A stretch of 64,000 bases of DNA from Streptomyces sp. NRRL F-6131. Lineage in GTDB: Bacteria > Actinomycetota > Actinomycetes > Streptomycetales > Streptomycetaceae. The position numbers and the translations under genes are program-made. Numbering within the stretch: the first letter of the stretch is position 1; each line of letters opens with the position of its first letter. The stretch is from the NCBI GenBank assembly GCA_000719695.1, contig JOHN01000017.1, positions 1 to 64,000 of the forward strand. The letters are read 5' to 3'. Below are positions 8,387-18,832 of this stretch, in pieces. A model generated the notes under the pieces. It was not told the origin of the DNA, searched no databases, and saw only the letters and a program-made list of their open reading frames with translations.

Positions 8387-9848
8387 GAGTGAGCGTAGCA
8401 GTGTGACGGAACTCGCCGACAGTCTGCGGAGCGAGGTAGAGCGCTACCCGGAGGGGCGGAAGCTGCCGTCGAGCCGGACGCTGATGGAACGCCACCAGGT
8501 CAGCCCGGGCACCGTCTCCCGCGCCATCGCCGTCCTCGCGGCCGAGGGGCTGGTGGTCTCCCGCCCCGGCGCCGGGGTGTTCCGCGCGGCGGCCTTCGCG
8601 GGCCCGGCGACCGGTGCCCGCAGGACCTCGTCCGTCACCGCCCGCCCCGGGGACCTCTCCTGGCAGGAGATCGCGCTCAGCAGCGAGACCGGCCCGCGCG
8701 ACCTGCTGGCCGCCCCGGTGTTCGCCACCCTGCGCGTGCCGCCGCCCGACGTCATCGACCTCAACAGCGGCTACCCGCACGCCTCGCTGCTGCCCGAACG
8801 CCTGCTCGCCGCCGCCCTCGGCCGGGCCGGACGACGGCCGGGCGCCTGGGAGCGCCCGCCCACCGACGGCCTCACCGAACTGCGCAGCTGGTTCGCCCGC
8901 GACATCGGCGGCCACGGCGGGCCGGTCGCCACCGGGGACGTGCTGCTCACCTCCGGCGGCCAGAGCGGCCTCACCGTGGCGATGCGCTCGCTCGCAGCGC
9001 CCGGCACGCCGGTCCTCGTGGAGTCGCCGACGTACCCGGGCATCCTGGCGGTCGTCCGGGCGGCCGGTCTGCGACCGGTCCCGGTGCCGATCGACGCCGA
9101 CGGCGTCCGCACCGACCTGCTGGCGGAGGCCTTCGCCGCCACCCGGGCGCGGGTCTTCGTCTGCCAGCCGCTGTTCCAGAACCCGACCGGCGCGGTGCTC
9201 TCCCCCGAGCGCCGGGCCGAGGTGCTGCGGATCGCGCGGGAGGCCGGCGCCTTCGTGGTCGAGGACGACTTCGCCCGGCTGCTGGTCCACGCGGACGCCC
9301 CCGCGCTGCCCCGGCCGCTCGCCGCCGACGACCGCGACGGCGTGGTGGTGCACCTCCGCTCGCTCACCAAGGCGGCCTCGCCCAATCTGCGGGTCGGCGC
9401 CCTCACCGCGCGCGGCCCGGCCCTCGCCCGGCTGCGGGCCACCCAGGTGGTGGACAGCTTCTTCGTGCCCCGGCCGCTCCAGGAGGCCACCCTGGAACTG
9501 GTCGCCGACCCGGGTTGGGCCCGGCACCTGCGCACCCTCGGCACCGAGCTGCGGGACCGCCGCACCGCCGCGGTCGCCGCCCTGCACCGGGAGCTGCCGG
9601 GGCTGCTGACCACCTACCGGCCCGGCGGCTACCACCTCTGGCTGCGGCTCCCGGACGGCGTCGACGACGGCGCGCTCACCACCGCGGCCATGCGCGCCGG
9701 CCTCCAGGTGACCCCCGGCCGGCCGTACCACGCGGCCGAGCCGCCCGCCGGCCACCTGCGGCTCAGCTACGCCGCCGCCGAGAGCTCCGCCCAGATCGTG
9801 GACGGCGTCCACCGCCTCCGGCTCGCCCTGGACGAGGTCGCCGGCTGA
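8385..9848 (+). CDS. MocR/PdxR-type regulator: GntR winged helix fused to PLP aminotransferase fold
   Basis: 487 aa from ATG 8385. Residues 1-75 are a GntR-type winged helix (LPSSRTLMERHQVSPGTVSRAIAVLAAEGLV); from about 120 the protein is a fold-type I aminotransferase domain with the PLP lysine in SLTKAASPNLRVG near residue 328. Such proteins sense PLP or an amino compound and rarely act as enzymes. No Shine-Dalgarno is seen; a TATCTT box 8 bases upstream suggests a leaderless mRNA. An in-frame upstream start at 8325 would lie inside the divergent transporter gene and is not favoured. Probable local regulator of the EamA transporter. Confidence 0.87.
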   Translation: MSERSSVTELADSLRSEVERYPEGRKLPSSRTLMERHQVSPGTVSRAIAVLAAEGLVVSRPGAGVFRAAAFAGPATGARRTSSVTARPGDLSWQEIALSSETGPRDLLAAPVFATLRVPPPDVIDLNSGYPHASLLPERLLAAALGRAGRRPGAWERPPTDGLTELRSWFARDIGGHGGPVATGDVLLTSGGQSGLTVAMRSLAAPGTPVLVESPTYPGILAVVRAAGLRPVPVPIDADGVRTDLLAEAFAATRARVFVCQPLFQNPTGAVLSPERRAEVLRIAREAGAFVVEDDFARLLVHADAPALPRPLAADDRDGVVVHLRSLTKAASPNLRVGALTARGPALARLRATQVVDSFFVPRPLQEATLELVADPGWARHLRTLGTELRDRRTAAVAALHRELPGLLTTYRPGGYHLWLRLPDGVDDGALTTAAMRAGLQVTPGRPYHAAEPPAGHLRLSYAAAESSAQIVDGVHRLRLALDEVAG

Positions 9849-9869
9849 CCACCGCCGGGGCGGGGCCGG

Positions 9870-10730
9870 CTACCGGTGGCCCGCCATCCGCTCCAGCCGG
9901 GCGATCCGCTCGGCCATCGGCGGGTGGGTGGAGAACAGCTTCGCACCCGCCTCGCCCGGCCTGAACGGGCTGGCGATCATCATGTGGCTGGCGGTCTGGA
10001 TCTGCGGCTCCGGCGGCAGCGGCAGCTGCCGGGTGCCGGCCTCCAGCTTGCGCAGCGCACTCGCCAGGGCCAGCGGGTCCCCGGTGATCCGGGCGCCGTC
10101 GGCATCGGCCTGGTACTCCCGGGAACGGCTGACGGCCAGCTGGATCAGCGAGGCGGCGACCGGACCGAGGATCATGATCGCGAGCAGCCCGAACAGGCCC
10201 GGTCCGTCGTCGTCGTCACCGCGGCCGAACGGGATCAGCCAGGCGAAGTTCACCAGGAACATCACCACCGAGGCCAGCGCACCGGCCACCGAGGAGATCA
10301 GGATGTCGCGGTTGTAGACGTGGCTCAGTTCGTGACCGAGGACGCCGCGCAGCTCGCGCTCGTCGAGCAGCTGCAGGATGCCGTCGGTGCAGCAGACCGC
10401 CGCGTTGCGCGGGTTGCGCCCGGTGGCGAAGGCGTTCGGGGCCGGGGTCGGCGAGATGTACAGCCGGGGCATCGGCTGGCGGGCCGAGGTGGAGAGCTCC
10501 CGGACGATCCGGTAGAGGCGCGGTGCCTCGATCTCGCTCACCGGGCGGGCCCGCATGGCGCGCAGGGCGAGCCGGTCGCTGTTCCAGTACGCGTAGGCGT
10601 TGGTGCCGAGGGCGACCAGCAGGGCGATCACGAAGCCCGTACGGCCGAAGAAGGAGCCGATCACCAGGATCAGCGCCGAGAGGCCGCCGAGCAGGGCGGC
10701 GGTCCTCAGTCCGTTGTGCCGGCGGTGCAC
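9870..10730 (-). CDS. htpX: Membrane zinc metalloprotease HtpX
   Basis: 286 aa, M48B peptidase that degrades misfolded membrane proteins. Two N-terminal membrane helices (about 10-50), the zinc motif HELSH at about 134-138 ([14 protein letters not shown]), two further helices near 145-165 and 175-200, and the downstream glutamate ligand region [11 protein letters not shown], as in the family. GTG start with GGAGGG 7 bases upstream. It lies 152 bp downstream of the complex I operon on the same strand, a neighbourhood I recall for the second nuo locus of streptomycetes. Confidence 0.93.
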   Translation of the reverse strand: MHRRHNGLRTAALLGGLSALILVIGSFFGRTGFVIALLVALGTNAYAYWNSDRLALRAMRARPVSEIEAPRLYRIVRELSTSARQPMPRLYISPTPAPNAFATGRNPRNAAVCCTDGILQLLDERELRGVLGHELSHVYNRDILISSVAGALASVVMFLVNFAWLIPFGRGDDDDGPGLFGLLAIMILGPVAASLIQLAVSRSREYQADADGARITGDPLALASALRKLEAGTRQLPLPPEPQIQTASHMMIASPFRPGEAGAKLFSTHPPMAERIARLERMAGHR

Positions 10731-10882
10731 GGCTGGCCCTCCAATGGTGCGTGGGGAAGCCCTTTCTGCCTCGTCCCTCCTGCCCGCTCAACGGGCGGGG
10801 GACGGGGCCTTGTTCCCTTGTGACCAGCACGACACCCGACCGGGGGACCGGCCACCGCCTCCGCGCACCCGCCGGGCGGGGG

Positions 10883-12538
10883 TCAGAACAGCGAGCCGCC
10901 GACCACCTGGAGCACCAGCTGCGGGGCCACCGAGAGCACCACCGCCGCCGAGGCGGTGAGCCCGAGGGCGGCGGTCAGCGGGACCGGCAGGCGCCGCTCG
11001 GGCGCCGTCGCGGCGGCCGCGGCCGAACCGGCCGCGGCCGACGCCGCCCCCTCCGCAGACTCCGCAGCCTCCGCCGGGGCGAACAGCAGGGCGGTCCAGC
11101 GCAGGTAGTAGTACAGCGCGACGACCACGTTGACGGCCATCACCACGGCGAGCCAGCCCAGCCCGGCGTCGACGGCGGCGCGGAACACCACCACCTTGCC
11201 GAACAGGCCGATCACGCCCGGCGGCAGTCCGGCGAGGCAGAGCAGGAAGAACGCCAGCGCCAGGGCCGTCCAGCGGCGCCGGGCGAACAGGCCGCGGAAG
11301 TCGTCCACCCCGGCCCCGGCCCGGCGGCCGACCGTCGCCACCACGCCGAAGGCGCCGAGGTTGACCACGCCGTAGATCAGCGCGTACGCGGCGGTGGCGC
11401 CCAGCGGGTCGGTCGTGGTGGGCGCGTAACCGGCCGCGGCGAGCGGGACCAGCAGGTAGCCGGCCTGGCCCACCGAGGACCAGGCGAGCAGCCGCACCGC
11501 ACTGAACCGGGTGTCGAACCGCTGGCGCAGCGCGCCCGCGTTGCCGACCGTCATGGTGACGGCGGCCAGCACCGCGAGCGCCAGGCCCCAGGTGTGCGCG
11601 TAGGGGCGGAAGGCGATGGTGGTGGCCAGCGCCAGACCGGCCAGACCGGCCGCCTTGCCGACCACCGAGAGGTAGCCGGCCACCGGCAGCGGGGCGCCGG
11701 TGTAGGTGTCCGGCACCCAGAAGTGGAACGGGACGGCGGCGACCTTGAAGGCGAAGCCGACCAGGGTGAGCACGGCCCCCGCCTCGGCCAGCGGCTTCAG
11801 CTGCGCGGGCGCGTGCTCCAGGCCGGTGGCGACGGCGCCCAGGTGCAGGCTGCCGCTCGCCGCGTAGACGAAGCCGATGCCGAGCAGCATCACGGCGGTC
11901 GCGGTGACGGAGGAGAGGAAGAACTTGAGCGCGGCCTCGGCGCCCCGGCCGTCCCGGCGCAGGGCGACCAGGGCGAAGGCCGGCAGCGAGGCCACCTCCA
12001 GGGCGATCACCAGGGTGGCGAGGTCGCGGGAGGCGGGCAGCAGGGCGGCGCCGGAGGCGCTGGAGAGCAGCAGGAACCAGTACTCGCCGCCCGGCAGCCG
12101 CTCCTCGTCCACGGTGTGCGCGGAGAGCAGCGCGGCGATCAGCGCGCCGCCGAGCGCGAGCAGCTGGAAGACCAGGGCGAAGTGGTCGGCGACGTAGGAG
12201 CAGCCCCCCGCGGCGACGCCGCTGGTCAAGGGAGTGTCAGTGGCGCCTGTTACGTTCTGCGCGCAGAAGGTGGCACGGGGTGATCCCCCGGTGAGCGGGA
12301 GGAGCGAGGCGAGTGCGAGGGCGAGTCCGGCGGCGGCCAGCCGGCCCAGCCACTTCTTGTGGTGCGCGGGCAGGAAGAGGTCGGTGACCAGCACGGCGAG
12401 GGCGGCCAGTGCGGCGATCAGCGGGGGCGCGATCGCCACCCAGTCCACGGACTGGATCAGGCTGCCCGGGTTGGCGACGGCGAGGGAGGTCACAGTGGTC
12501 TGCCCCGTGGAGTGAGATCCGAGTGCGGTGCCGAGCAT
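10883..12538 (-). CDS. nuoN: NADH-quinone oxidoreductase subunit N
   Basis: 551 aa membrane subunit with about 14 helices, homologous to Mrp-type antiporters and one of the proton-pumping units of complex I. Conserved charged positions appear in LVIALEVASLPAFALVAL (Glu in helix 5) and FAFKVAAVPFHFWVPDTYTGAP (Lys in helix 7). The N-terminal 60 residues are unusual for NuoN, being Ser/Thr-rich before the first helix, and the loop at about 90-120 contains two cysteines. ATG 12538 begins 2 bp after the nuoM stop. Last gene of the operon; htpX follows. Confidence 0.93.
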   Translation of the reverse strand: MLGTALGSHSTGQTTVTSLAVANPGSLIQSVDWVAIAPPLIAALAALAVLVTDLFLPAHHKKWLGRLAAAGLALALASLLPLTGGSPRATFCAQNVTGATDTPLTSGVAAGGCSYVADHFALVFQLLALGGALIAALLSAHTVDEERLPGGEYWFLLLSSASGAALLPASRDLATLVIALEVASLPAFALVALRRDGRGAEAALKFFLSSVTATAVMLLGIGFVYAASGSLHLGAVATGLEHAPAQLKPLAEAGAVLTLVGFAFKVAAVPFHFWVPDTYTGAPLPVAGYLSVVGKAAGLAGLALATTIAFRPYAHTWGLALAVLAAVTMTVGNAGALRQRFDTRFSAVRLLAWSSVGQAGYLLVPLAAAGYAPTTTDPLGATAAYALIYGVVNLGAFGVVATVGRRAGAGVDDFRGLFARRRWTALALAFFLLCLAGLPPGVIGLFGKVVVFRAAVDAGLGWLAVVMAVNVVVALYYYLRWTALLFAPAEAAESAEGAASAAAGSAAAAATAPERRLPVPLTAALGLTASAAVVLSVAPQLVLQVVGGSLF

Positions 12539-12540
12539 GG

Positions 12541-14097
12541 TCAGCCACCCCCGAGGAGGTGCTTGACGGCGGGGTCGGAGAGGCCGAGCAGGAGCGCGGG
12601 CCAGAGACCGGCGAGCAGGGTGAGGGCGGCCAGCGGCGTCCAGCTGACGGCCTCGTAGGGCCGCAGGTCGGCGAGCTCGGCCACCGGCGCGGGCTGCTTC
12701 GGGTCGCCCATGCAGACCCGCCTGACCACGATCAGCAGGTACGCGGCGGTGAGGAGGGTGCCGAGACCGGCCAGGACCATGTAGGTGACGAACGCGGGGC
12801 GCGAGAGGCCGGCGGCCGGGTCGAACGCGCCGAACATCGCGAGCAGCTCGCCCCAGAAGCCCGCCAGCCCGGGCAGACCGAGGCTGGCGACGGCGGCGAA
12901 GGCGAGCAGCGCGCCGATCCGGGGCGCCCGCCCGTAGAGGGCGGCGCCGGTGGTGCCGGCCAGGGTGTCGAGGTCCGCCGTGCCGTAGCGGTCCTTGAGC
13001 GCCCCGACGACGAAGAACAGCAGACCGGTGATCAGACCGTGCGCGATGTTGGCGAACAGCGCGCCGTTGACCCCCACCGGGGTGAGGGAGGCGATGCCCA
13101 GCAGGACGAAGCCCATGTGGCCGACGGAGGAGTAGGCGATCAGGCGCTTGAGGTCGCCCTTGGCCCCGGTCCGGGCGAGCGCGAGGCAGGCCAGCGAGCC
13201 GTAGACGATGCCGACGGCGGCGAACGCGCCCAGGTAGGGGGCGAGCGTCGTGGCGCCGTCGGGGACGACCGGGAGGAGGACCCGGACCAGACCGTAGGTG
13301 CCCATCTTGAGCAGCACGCCGGCGAGCAGCACGGAGCCGACCGTCGGGGCCGCCGTGTGCGCGTCCGGGAGCCAGCTGTGCAGCGGCCAGGCGGGGGCCT
13401 TGACCGCGAGCCCGACCATGATCGCCAATGCGGCGATCACCTGGGTGGAGTGGCTCAGGCCGGAGCCGTGGGCGGCGGCCAGCGCCTGCATGTCGAAGGT
13501 GCCCGCCTTGCCGCCGACCAGCAGGAAGCCGAGCAGCATCACGGCCGAACCGAGCAGCGTGTACAGGATGAAGCGGTTGGCGGCCGGCACCTTCGCGCCG
13601 CTCCCCCAGCGGGCGATCAGGAAGTACATCGGGATCAGCACGATCTCGAAGGCCAGGAAGAACAACAGCAGGTCCAGCACCGCGAAGGTGGCCAGCATGC
13701 CCACTTCGAGGAGGAGGAAGAGCCCGACGAAGGCCCGGGCCGAGGGCACGTTCTCCCCGGACGGCAGCCGCCGCTCCGAGTACAGCGCGCAGAGGAAGGT
13801 GAGCAGCGAGGTCAGCACGAGCAGCGGGAGCGAGACGCCGTCCACCCCGAGGTGGAAGCGCACGCCGATGGCCGGGATCCAGGCGACATCGGTGGTGGCC
13901 TGCATCCGGGCGGGCTCGTCGTGGTCGAAGCCGGCCGCCAGGACGACGGTGAGCACCAGGACGGCGCCGGTCACCACCGTGCCGAAGCGCAGCGCGCGCC
14001 GGTCGGCGGCGGCCGGGTCCGGGCCGAACACCGGGGCCGCGGCGAGTGCGGCGCCGAGCAGGGGCAGCGCCAGGAGGGCGATGAGGACCGCGTTCAT
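12541..14097 (-). CDS. nuoM: NADH-quinone oxidoreductase subunit M
   Basis: 518 aa, antiporter-like proton channel subunit of the membrane arm. Key features are the helix 5 glutamate (FLAFEIVLIPMYFLIARWG), the helix 7 lysine (AIMVGLAVKAPAWPLHSWLPDAHTAAPT) and RLIAYSSVGHMGFVLLGI, all typical of NuoM. It starts 47 bp after nuoL, the largest gap in the operon, and is followed by nuoN two bases after its stop. Confidence 0.95.
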   Translation of the reverse strand: MNAVLIALLALPLLGAALAAAPVFGPDPAAADRRALRFGTVVTGAVLVLTVVLAAGFDHDEPARMQATTDVAWIPAIGVRFHLGVDGVSLPLLVLTSLLTFLCALYSERRLPSGENVPSARAFVGLFLLLEVGMLATFAVLDLLLFFLAFEIVLIPMYFLIARWGSGAKVPAANRFILYTLLGSAVMLLGFLLVGGKAGTFDMQALAAAHGSGLSHSTQVIAALAIMVGLAVKAPAWPLHSWLPDAHTAAPTVGSVLLAGVLLKMGTYGLVRVLLPVVPDGATTLAPYLGAFAAVGIVYGSLACLALARTGAKGDLKRLIAYSSVGHMGFVLLGIASLTPVGVNGALFANIAHGLITGLLFFVVGALKDRYGTADLDTLAGTTGAALYGRAPRIGALLAFAAVASLGLPGLAGFWGELLAMFGAFDPAAGLSRPAFVTYMVLAGLGTLLTAAYLLIVVRRVCMGDPKQPAPVAELADLRPYEAVSWTPLAALTLLAGLWPALLLGLSDPAVKHLLGGG

Positions 14098-14144
14098 CGG
14101 GGGCTCCTAGCGACGACGGGCGAGGACGGGAGGGACGGCATCGA

Positions 14145-16205
14145 CTACACCGCCACCAGGACGGCCAGCAGGACGACGCCGGCGAGCAGCGCGCTGAGGT
14201 AGGTCTGCGCGTTGCCGGTCTGCGCCAGCCGGACGACCCGGCCGAGCAGGTCGGCACCGGCGCCGCTGCCGCGCACGTACGTCTCCACGACCTCGCGGTC
14301 GAGGAAGCGGACGAGCCGGGCGGCGGCCTCGACCGGGCGGACGAACAGCGCGCTGTAGAGCCGGTCGACGCCGAAGCCGTGCCGGGCCGGGCCGAACAGC
14401 GGGCCCAGCAGGGCGCGCCCGGGATCGGCGACGATCACCTCGGCGGCCGGGGCTCCGGCCTGCTCGGGCACCCGGCCGGGCTCCGCCGGGGCGGGCAGCC
14501 CCTCGGTGGCCCGGGCGGTGGCCGAGCGCCAGGCGCCGTACGCCAGCAGCACACCGACCAGGGCGAGGCCGGTGCCGGTGACGGCGGTGACCGCGGAGGG
14601 CCGCAGTGAGCCGCCGTCCAGCAGCGCGGGCAGCCAGTCCGAGCGCAGACCGGCGACGCCGAAGCCCATGGTCGGCACGGCCAGCACCCACAGCGGCCAG
14701 CGCATCGCGGGCGGCTCGGCGACGGCCGGGTCGGCCTCGTCGAGCTCGGGCGAGTACGGCGCGTCGGGCTCGTGGTCGCCGACCGCGGTGGCCCGGCCGG
14801 CGGCGGGCAGCACCGCGGGCGCCGCCGCGGCCGCGCCCGCCGGGCTGTGGAAGGCCACCAGGAACAGCCTGGCCGCGTAGGCCGCGGTGAGCAGGGCGGT
14901 GAGCCCGGCCGAGATCAGCACGATCCAGCCGGCCGCCTGCGGCACCGCCGAGGCCGGGCCGAGGCCGTTGGTCAGCGCCTCGCCGTTGGCGGCGTGCTCG
15001 GCGGCGGTCAGCACCGCCTCCTTGCTGAAGAAGCCGGAGAACGGCGGCAGGCCGACCAGGGCGACCAGCGCGATGGCCGTCGTCCAGTAGGCGTCCGGGA
15101 CGCGCCCCCGCAGCCCGGGCATCCGGGACATCGCGGAGATCGAGTTGGTGTGCGCGGCGTGGATCACCACACCGGCGGCGAGGAACAGCAGGGCCTTGAA
15201 CGCGCCGTGGCTGACCAGGTGGAACACCGACGCCTCGCGGTCGCCGCTGGCCAGCGCCCCGGCCATGTAGCCGAGCTGGCCGACGGTCGAGTAGGCGAGC
15301 ACCCGCTTGAGGTCGTCCTGGGCGAGCGCGCAGAGCGCCGAACCGATCATGGTCACGGCGGCCATCACCGCCAGGACCACCAGCGCCGCCCCGGAGAGCA
15401 GGAAGACCGGCAGCAGCCGGGCCACGAAGTAGATGCCGGCGGCGACCATGGTGGCGGCGTGGATCAGCGCGGAGACCGGCGTCGGGCCGGCCATCGCGTC
15501 CGGGAGCCAGGTGTGCAGCGGGAACTGCGCGCTCTTGCCGGCCACCCCGGCCAGCAGGAGCAGCGCGACCAGCGTCGGGTGGCCGAGCCGCCCGTCGCCG
15601 GCGGCCCGCAGCACGTCCTCGATCCGGAAGCTCCCGGCGTCGGCGCCGAGCAGGAAGATGCCGAACACGAACGGCACGTCGCCCAGCTTGGTGACCAGGA
15701 AGGCCTTCAGCGAGGCGGAGCGGGCGTCCTCGGTCTCCCAGTGGTGGCCGATCAGGAAGTACGAGCAGATGCCCATGACCTCCCAGCCGACCAGCAGCAC
15801 GATCAGGTCGCCCGAGTAGACGACCAGGAACATCGCCGCCGTGAAGAGCGAGACCAGTGCCGCGTAGGAGGGGTAGCGCGGGTCGTCCTTGAGGTACGCG
15901 GTCGAGTACACCTGCACACAGGTGGCGACCACGCCGACCAGCACCGAGATCAGCGAGCTGAAGCCGTCCAGGTGGATCGCGAGCGCGATGTCCGGGCCGC
16001 CGGTCGGGGTGAGCCGGGTGGCGGCGTCCAGCGAATGGCCAGTGCCCAGCTGCAGCGCGACGACCAGGGCCAGCACCGCCGAGACGGCGACCGGCACGAT
16101 CGCCAGCGGCCGGGCCAGTCCGGGGGCGCGCCGGCCGGTGGCCAGGGTCGCGGCCGCGCCGAGCGCGGGCAGCGCGGGGACGAGGGCGGGCAGAGCGAGG
16201 TTCAT
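14145..16205 (-). CDS. nuoL: NADH-quinone oxidoreductase subunit L
   Basis: 686 aa, the largest membrane subunit with the long lateral helix at the C-terminus. The antiporter core is clear: [23 protein letters not shown] (helix 5 Glu), [27 protein letters not shown] (helix 7 Lys), and the [13 protein letters not shown] segment. A long soluble-looking Ala/Pro/Glu stretch at about 450-500 and again near 575 interrupts the C-terminal helices. ATG overlaps the nuoK stop as ATGA, which implies translational coupling. Confidence 0.95.
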   Translation of the reverse strand: MNLALPALVPALPALGAAATLATGRRAPGLARPLAIVPVAVSAVLALVVALQLGTGHSLDAATRLTPTGGPDIALAIHLDGFSSLISVLVGVVATCVQVYSTAYLKDDPRYPSYAALVSLFTAAMFLVVYSGDLIVLLVGWEVMGICSYFLIGHHWETEDARSASLKAFLVTKLGDVPFVFGIFLLGADAGSFRIEDVLRAAGDGRLGHPTLVALLLLAGVAGKSAQFPLHTWLPDAMAGPTPVSALIHAATMVAAGIYFVARLLPVFLLSGAALVVLAVMAAVTMIGSALCALAQDDLKRVLAYSTVGQLGYMAGALASGDREASVFHLVSHGAFKALLFLAAGVVIHAAHTNSISAMSRMPGLRGRVPDAYWTTAIALVALVGLPPFSGFFSKEAVLTAAEHAANGEALTNGLGPASAVPQAAGWIVLISAGLTALLTAAYAARLFLVAFHSPAGAAAAAPAVLPAAGRATAVGDHEPDAPYSPELDEADPAVAEPPAMRWPLWVLAVPTMGFGVAGLRSDWLPALLDGGSLRPSAVTAVTGTGLALVGVLLAYGAWRSATARATEGLPAPAEPGRVPEQAGAPAAEVIVADPGRALLGPLFGPARHGFGVDRLYSALFVRPVEAAARLVRFLDREVVETYVRGSGAGADLLGRVVRLAQTGNAQTYLSALLAGVVLLAVLVAV

Positions 16206-16579
16206 GCGGTGGCCCGGCCCTTCAGCGCCTCGGTCCCGACCGGCGCCTCCTCGACGTCGGCGGTGGTCTCGGCCGGGTCGCCGAGCGCGGTGGCCCGGTC
16301 GATGTCCGCCGTGCCCCGGGCCCGGAACAGCAGCAGGACGATGGCGAGCCCCAGCCCGATCTCGGCGGCGGCGACGGTGATGGTGAACAGGGTCAGCGCC
16401 TGGCCGGCGTGCAGCGAGTCGCGCAGCCAGGCGTCGAAGGCGACGAGGTTGAGGTTGACGGCGTTGAGCATCAGCTCGACGGACATCAGCACCAGGATGA
16501 CGTTGCGCCGGGCGAGCACGCCGTAGACGCCGACGCTGAACAGCAGCGCGGCGAGGACGACGGGGTAGGCGAGGTGCAT
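16202..16579 (-). CDS. nuoK: NADH-quinone oxidoreductase subunit K
   Basis: 125 aa with three membrane helices and the two buried glutamates of NuoK ([15 protein letters not shown] and [17 protein letters not shown]). The family is usually about 100 aa; here a 30-residue acidic tail follows the last helix. The ATG shares one base with the nuoJ stop, and the stop overlaps nuoL's ATG. Confidence 0.94.
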   Translation of the reverse strand: MHLAYPVVLAALLFSVGVYGVLARRNVILVLMSVELMLNAVNLNLVAFDAWLRDSLHAGQALTLFTITVAAAEIGLGLAIVLLLFRARGTADIDRATALGDPAETTADVEEAPVGTEALKGRATA

Positions 16580-17307
16580 CAGCTCTCCTCCGCCGGAGCG
16601 GTGTCGGGGGCCTTCGTCCCGGACGCCGGAGCGGTCTGCGGGGCCTTCGCCCCGGACGCGGCGGCCGCCTGCTGGGCGACCGTCCCGTTGGAGCCCACCG
16701 GCCGGCCGGCCCGGAGCCGACCGGCCCGGGGCGGCGGCACCCGCTTGCCCGCGCCGCGCGACAGCACGATCGCGCCGACCAGCGCGGCCAGCAGCAGCAC
16801 CGAGAGCGCCTCGAAGGGCAGCACCCAGGTCCGGAAGAGGCTCGCGCCGGTCACCGCCGCCGAGCCGCCGACCGCGCCGAGGTCGATCCAGGACGTCCGG
16901 AAGGCGTCCACGACCAGCGTCACCAGGGTCCCGGCCGAGGCGAGCGCCACGACCAGGGCGACCCAGCGGTTCTTGGAGTCGGCGTCCGGCGAGCGCCCGA
17001 TCGGCGCCTTGGTGAGCATCAGCCCGAACAGCACCAGCACGACCACCGAGCCGAGGTAGATCAGCACCTGCACCCAGGCGATGAACTCGGCGGTGAGCAG
17101 CAGGAACTCCACCGCCAGCCCGCCGAGCGCGGCCACCAGCCACAGCGCGGCGTGCACCAGCTGCTTGGTGGTCACGGCGACCACCGCCGAGCCGAGCACG
17201 GCGACGCCGACCAGCAGGAAGACGATCTCCACCCCGGTCGGGGAGAGGAACGAGCGCGCGGCCGGGTCCAGCGACCCGGTCGCGGCGAGCAGGGTGGTGG
17301 CACTCAC
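16579..17307 (-). CDS. nuoJ: NADH-quinone oxidoreductase subunit J
   Basis: 242 aa, five-helix membrane subunit that forms part of the E-channel. [46 protein letters not shown] and [17 protein letters not shown] are the family signature. A Pro/Ala/Lys-rich cytoplasmic tail of about 60 residues is longer than usual. GTG start overlapping the nuoI stop as GTGA. Confidence 0.93.
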   Translation of the reverse strand: MSATTLLAATGSLDPAARSFLSPTGVEIVFLLVGVAVLGSAVVAVTTKQLVHAALWLVAALGGLAVEFLLLTAEFIAWVQVLIYLGSVVVLVLFGLMLTKAPIGRSPDADSKNRWVALVVALASAGTLVTLVVDAFRTSWIDLGAVGGSAAVTGASLFRTWVLPFEALSVLLLAALVGAIVLSRGAGKRVPPPRAGRLRAGRPVGSNGTVAQQAAAASGAKAPQTAPASGTKAPDTAPAEES

Positions 17308-17876
17308 GCGGTGTCACCCTTCTCCTCGGTGGCGTCGGCCGTCGCCGCGGCCACCGCGGCGGCCGCGAGCTTGTCGGCGGCCTTCCGCGCGGTGGCGATC
17401 TCCTTGGGCTCCTCGGCCGCCGGGTCCAGCGCCGGCGGCACCGGAACCGTCCACATCCACTCCCGCAGCCGGTCCCGCTCGTGGGTCAGCTCCAGGATGT
17501 CGGTCTCCGCGTACTCGAACTCGGGCGACCAGAACAGCGCGTCGAAGGGGCACACCTCGATGCAGATCCCGCAGTACATGCAGAGCGAGAAGTCGATGGC
17601 GAACCGGTCCAGCACGTTGCGGGTGCGGGCGCGGGCGTTCGGGTCGGCGGCCGGCAGCGTCTCCTTGTGGGAGTCGATGTAGATGCACCAGTCCGGGCAC
17701 TCACGGGCGCAGAGCATGCAGACCGTGCAGTTCTCCTCCAGCAGCGCGATCACACCGCGCGAGCGCGGCGGGAGGGCGGGCTGCGTGTCGGGGTACTGCG
17801 CGGTGACGCTCTTCCGGGTCATCGTCCGCAGGGTGACGGCCAGGCCCTTGGCCAGCCCCGCACCGGGGAAACTCAT
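17304..17876 (-). CDS. nuoI: NADH-quinone oxidoreductase subunit I (two [4Fe-4S] ferredoxin)
   Basis: 190 aa. Two complete CxxCxxCxxxCP motifs at C50/C53/C56/C60 and C99/C102/C105/C109 bind clusters N6a and N6b, which hand electrons to NuoB. The C-terminal 50 residues are Ala/Glu-rich and beyond the usual fold. The start overlaps the nuoH stop (ATGA) and its stop overlaps nuoJ's GTG. Both cluster sites are intact although the electron-input subunits NuoE, F and G are not encoded in this operon. Confidence 0.95.
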   Translation of the reverse strand: MSFPGAGLAKGLAVTLRTMTRKSVTAQYPDTQPALPPRSRGVIALLEENCTVCMLCARECPDWCIYIDSHKETLPAADPNARARTRNVLDRFAIDFSLCMYCGICIEVCPFDALFWSPEFEYAETDILELTHERDRLREWMWTVPVPPALDPAAEEPKEIATARKAADKLAAAAVAAATADATEEKGDTA

Positions 17877-18832
17877 GAGATCGCCACCTTGATGATGCCG
17901 GTGAGGGCCAGCTGGACGAGGGCGAGCGGGATCAGCACCGTCCACGCGAAACGCATCAGCTGGTCCTCGCGCAGCCGGGGGTAGGTGACCCGCAGCCAGA
18001 TCACCACGAAGGCCAGCGCGAAGGTCTTCAGCAGGGTCCAGAGCCAGCCGAGCTGGTCCGGCAGCGGGCCGTGCCAGCCGCCGAGGAAGAGCACCGCGGT
18101 CAGCCCGGAGACCACCAGGATGCCCACGTACTCGGAGAGCAGGAACAGCGCGAAGCGCAGACCGGTGTACTCGGTGTACGCGCCGAAGATGATCTCCGAG
18201 TCGGCGACCGGCATGTCGAACGGCGGGCGCTGCAGCTCGGCCAGACCGGCCGTGAAGAACACGAAGGCGCCGATGATCTGCCACGGGAGCCAGTACCACT
18301 CCCAGGCGTCGACGATCCCGGGCAGCGAGAGCGTCCCGGCGGCCATCGCCACGGAGGCCGCGGCGAGCACCATCGGCAGCTCGTAGGACATCAGCTGGGC
18401 GGCCGTACGCAGGCCGCCGAGCAGTGAGAACTTGTTGGCCGAGGCCCAGCCGGCCATCAGCTTGCCGATCACGCCGACGCCCATGACGGCCAGGACGAAG
18501 AACAGGCCGGCGTCGATCGCCTGTCCGACGAAGCCGTCCGGGCCGACCGGGATCGCCAGCAGCACGAAGAGGTACGGCAGCAGCGAGACGGCGGGCGCCA
18601 GCTGGAAGATCCGTCGGTCGGCACCGGCCGGGACGATGTCCTCCTTCTGCGCGAACTTCACGCCGTCCGCGATCAGCTGCGCCCAGCCGTGGAAGCCACC
18701 GGCGTACATCGGGCCGAGCCGGCCCTGCATGTGCGCCATCACCTTGTGCTCGGCCTGGCCGATCACCAGGGGGAGGGTGAGGAAGACGACCAGCGTGGCG
18801 ACGCAGCGCAGCACCGTGTCGAACAGGTTCAC
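17873..18832 (-). CDS. nuoH: NADH-quinone oxidoreductase subunit H
   Basis: 319 aa, eight-helix membrane subunit that contributes to the quinone chamber. Recognisable parts are [21 protein letters not shown], the [18 protein letters not shown] loop that contacts the quinone channel, and [23 protein letters not shown]. Starts with ATG overlapping the nuoC stop. In full operons nuoD-G lie between nuoC and nuoH; here the two are fused by a 4-bp overlap, so nothing has recently dropped out as a remnant. Confidence 0.95.
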   Translation of the reverse strand: MNLFDTVLRCVATLVVFLTLPLVIGQAEHKVMAHMQGRLGPMYAGGFHGWAQLIADGVKFAQKEDIVPAGADRRIFQLAPAVSLLPYLFVLLAIPVGPDGFVGQAIDAGLFFVLAVMGVGVIGKLMAGWASANKFSLLGGLRTAAQLMSYELPMVLAAASVAMAAGTLSLPGIVDAWEWYWLPWQIIGAFVFFTAGLAELQRPPFDMPVADSEIIFGAYTEYTGLRFALFLLSEYVGILVVSGLTAVLFLGGWHGPLPDQLGWLWTLLKTFALAFVVIWLRVTYPRLREDQLMRFAWTVLIPLALVQLALTGIIKVAIS

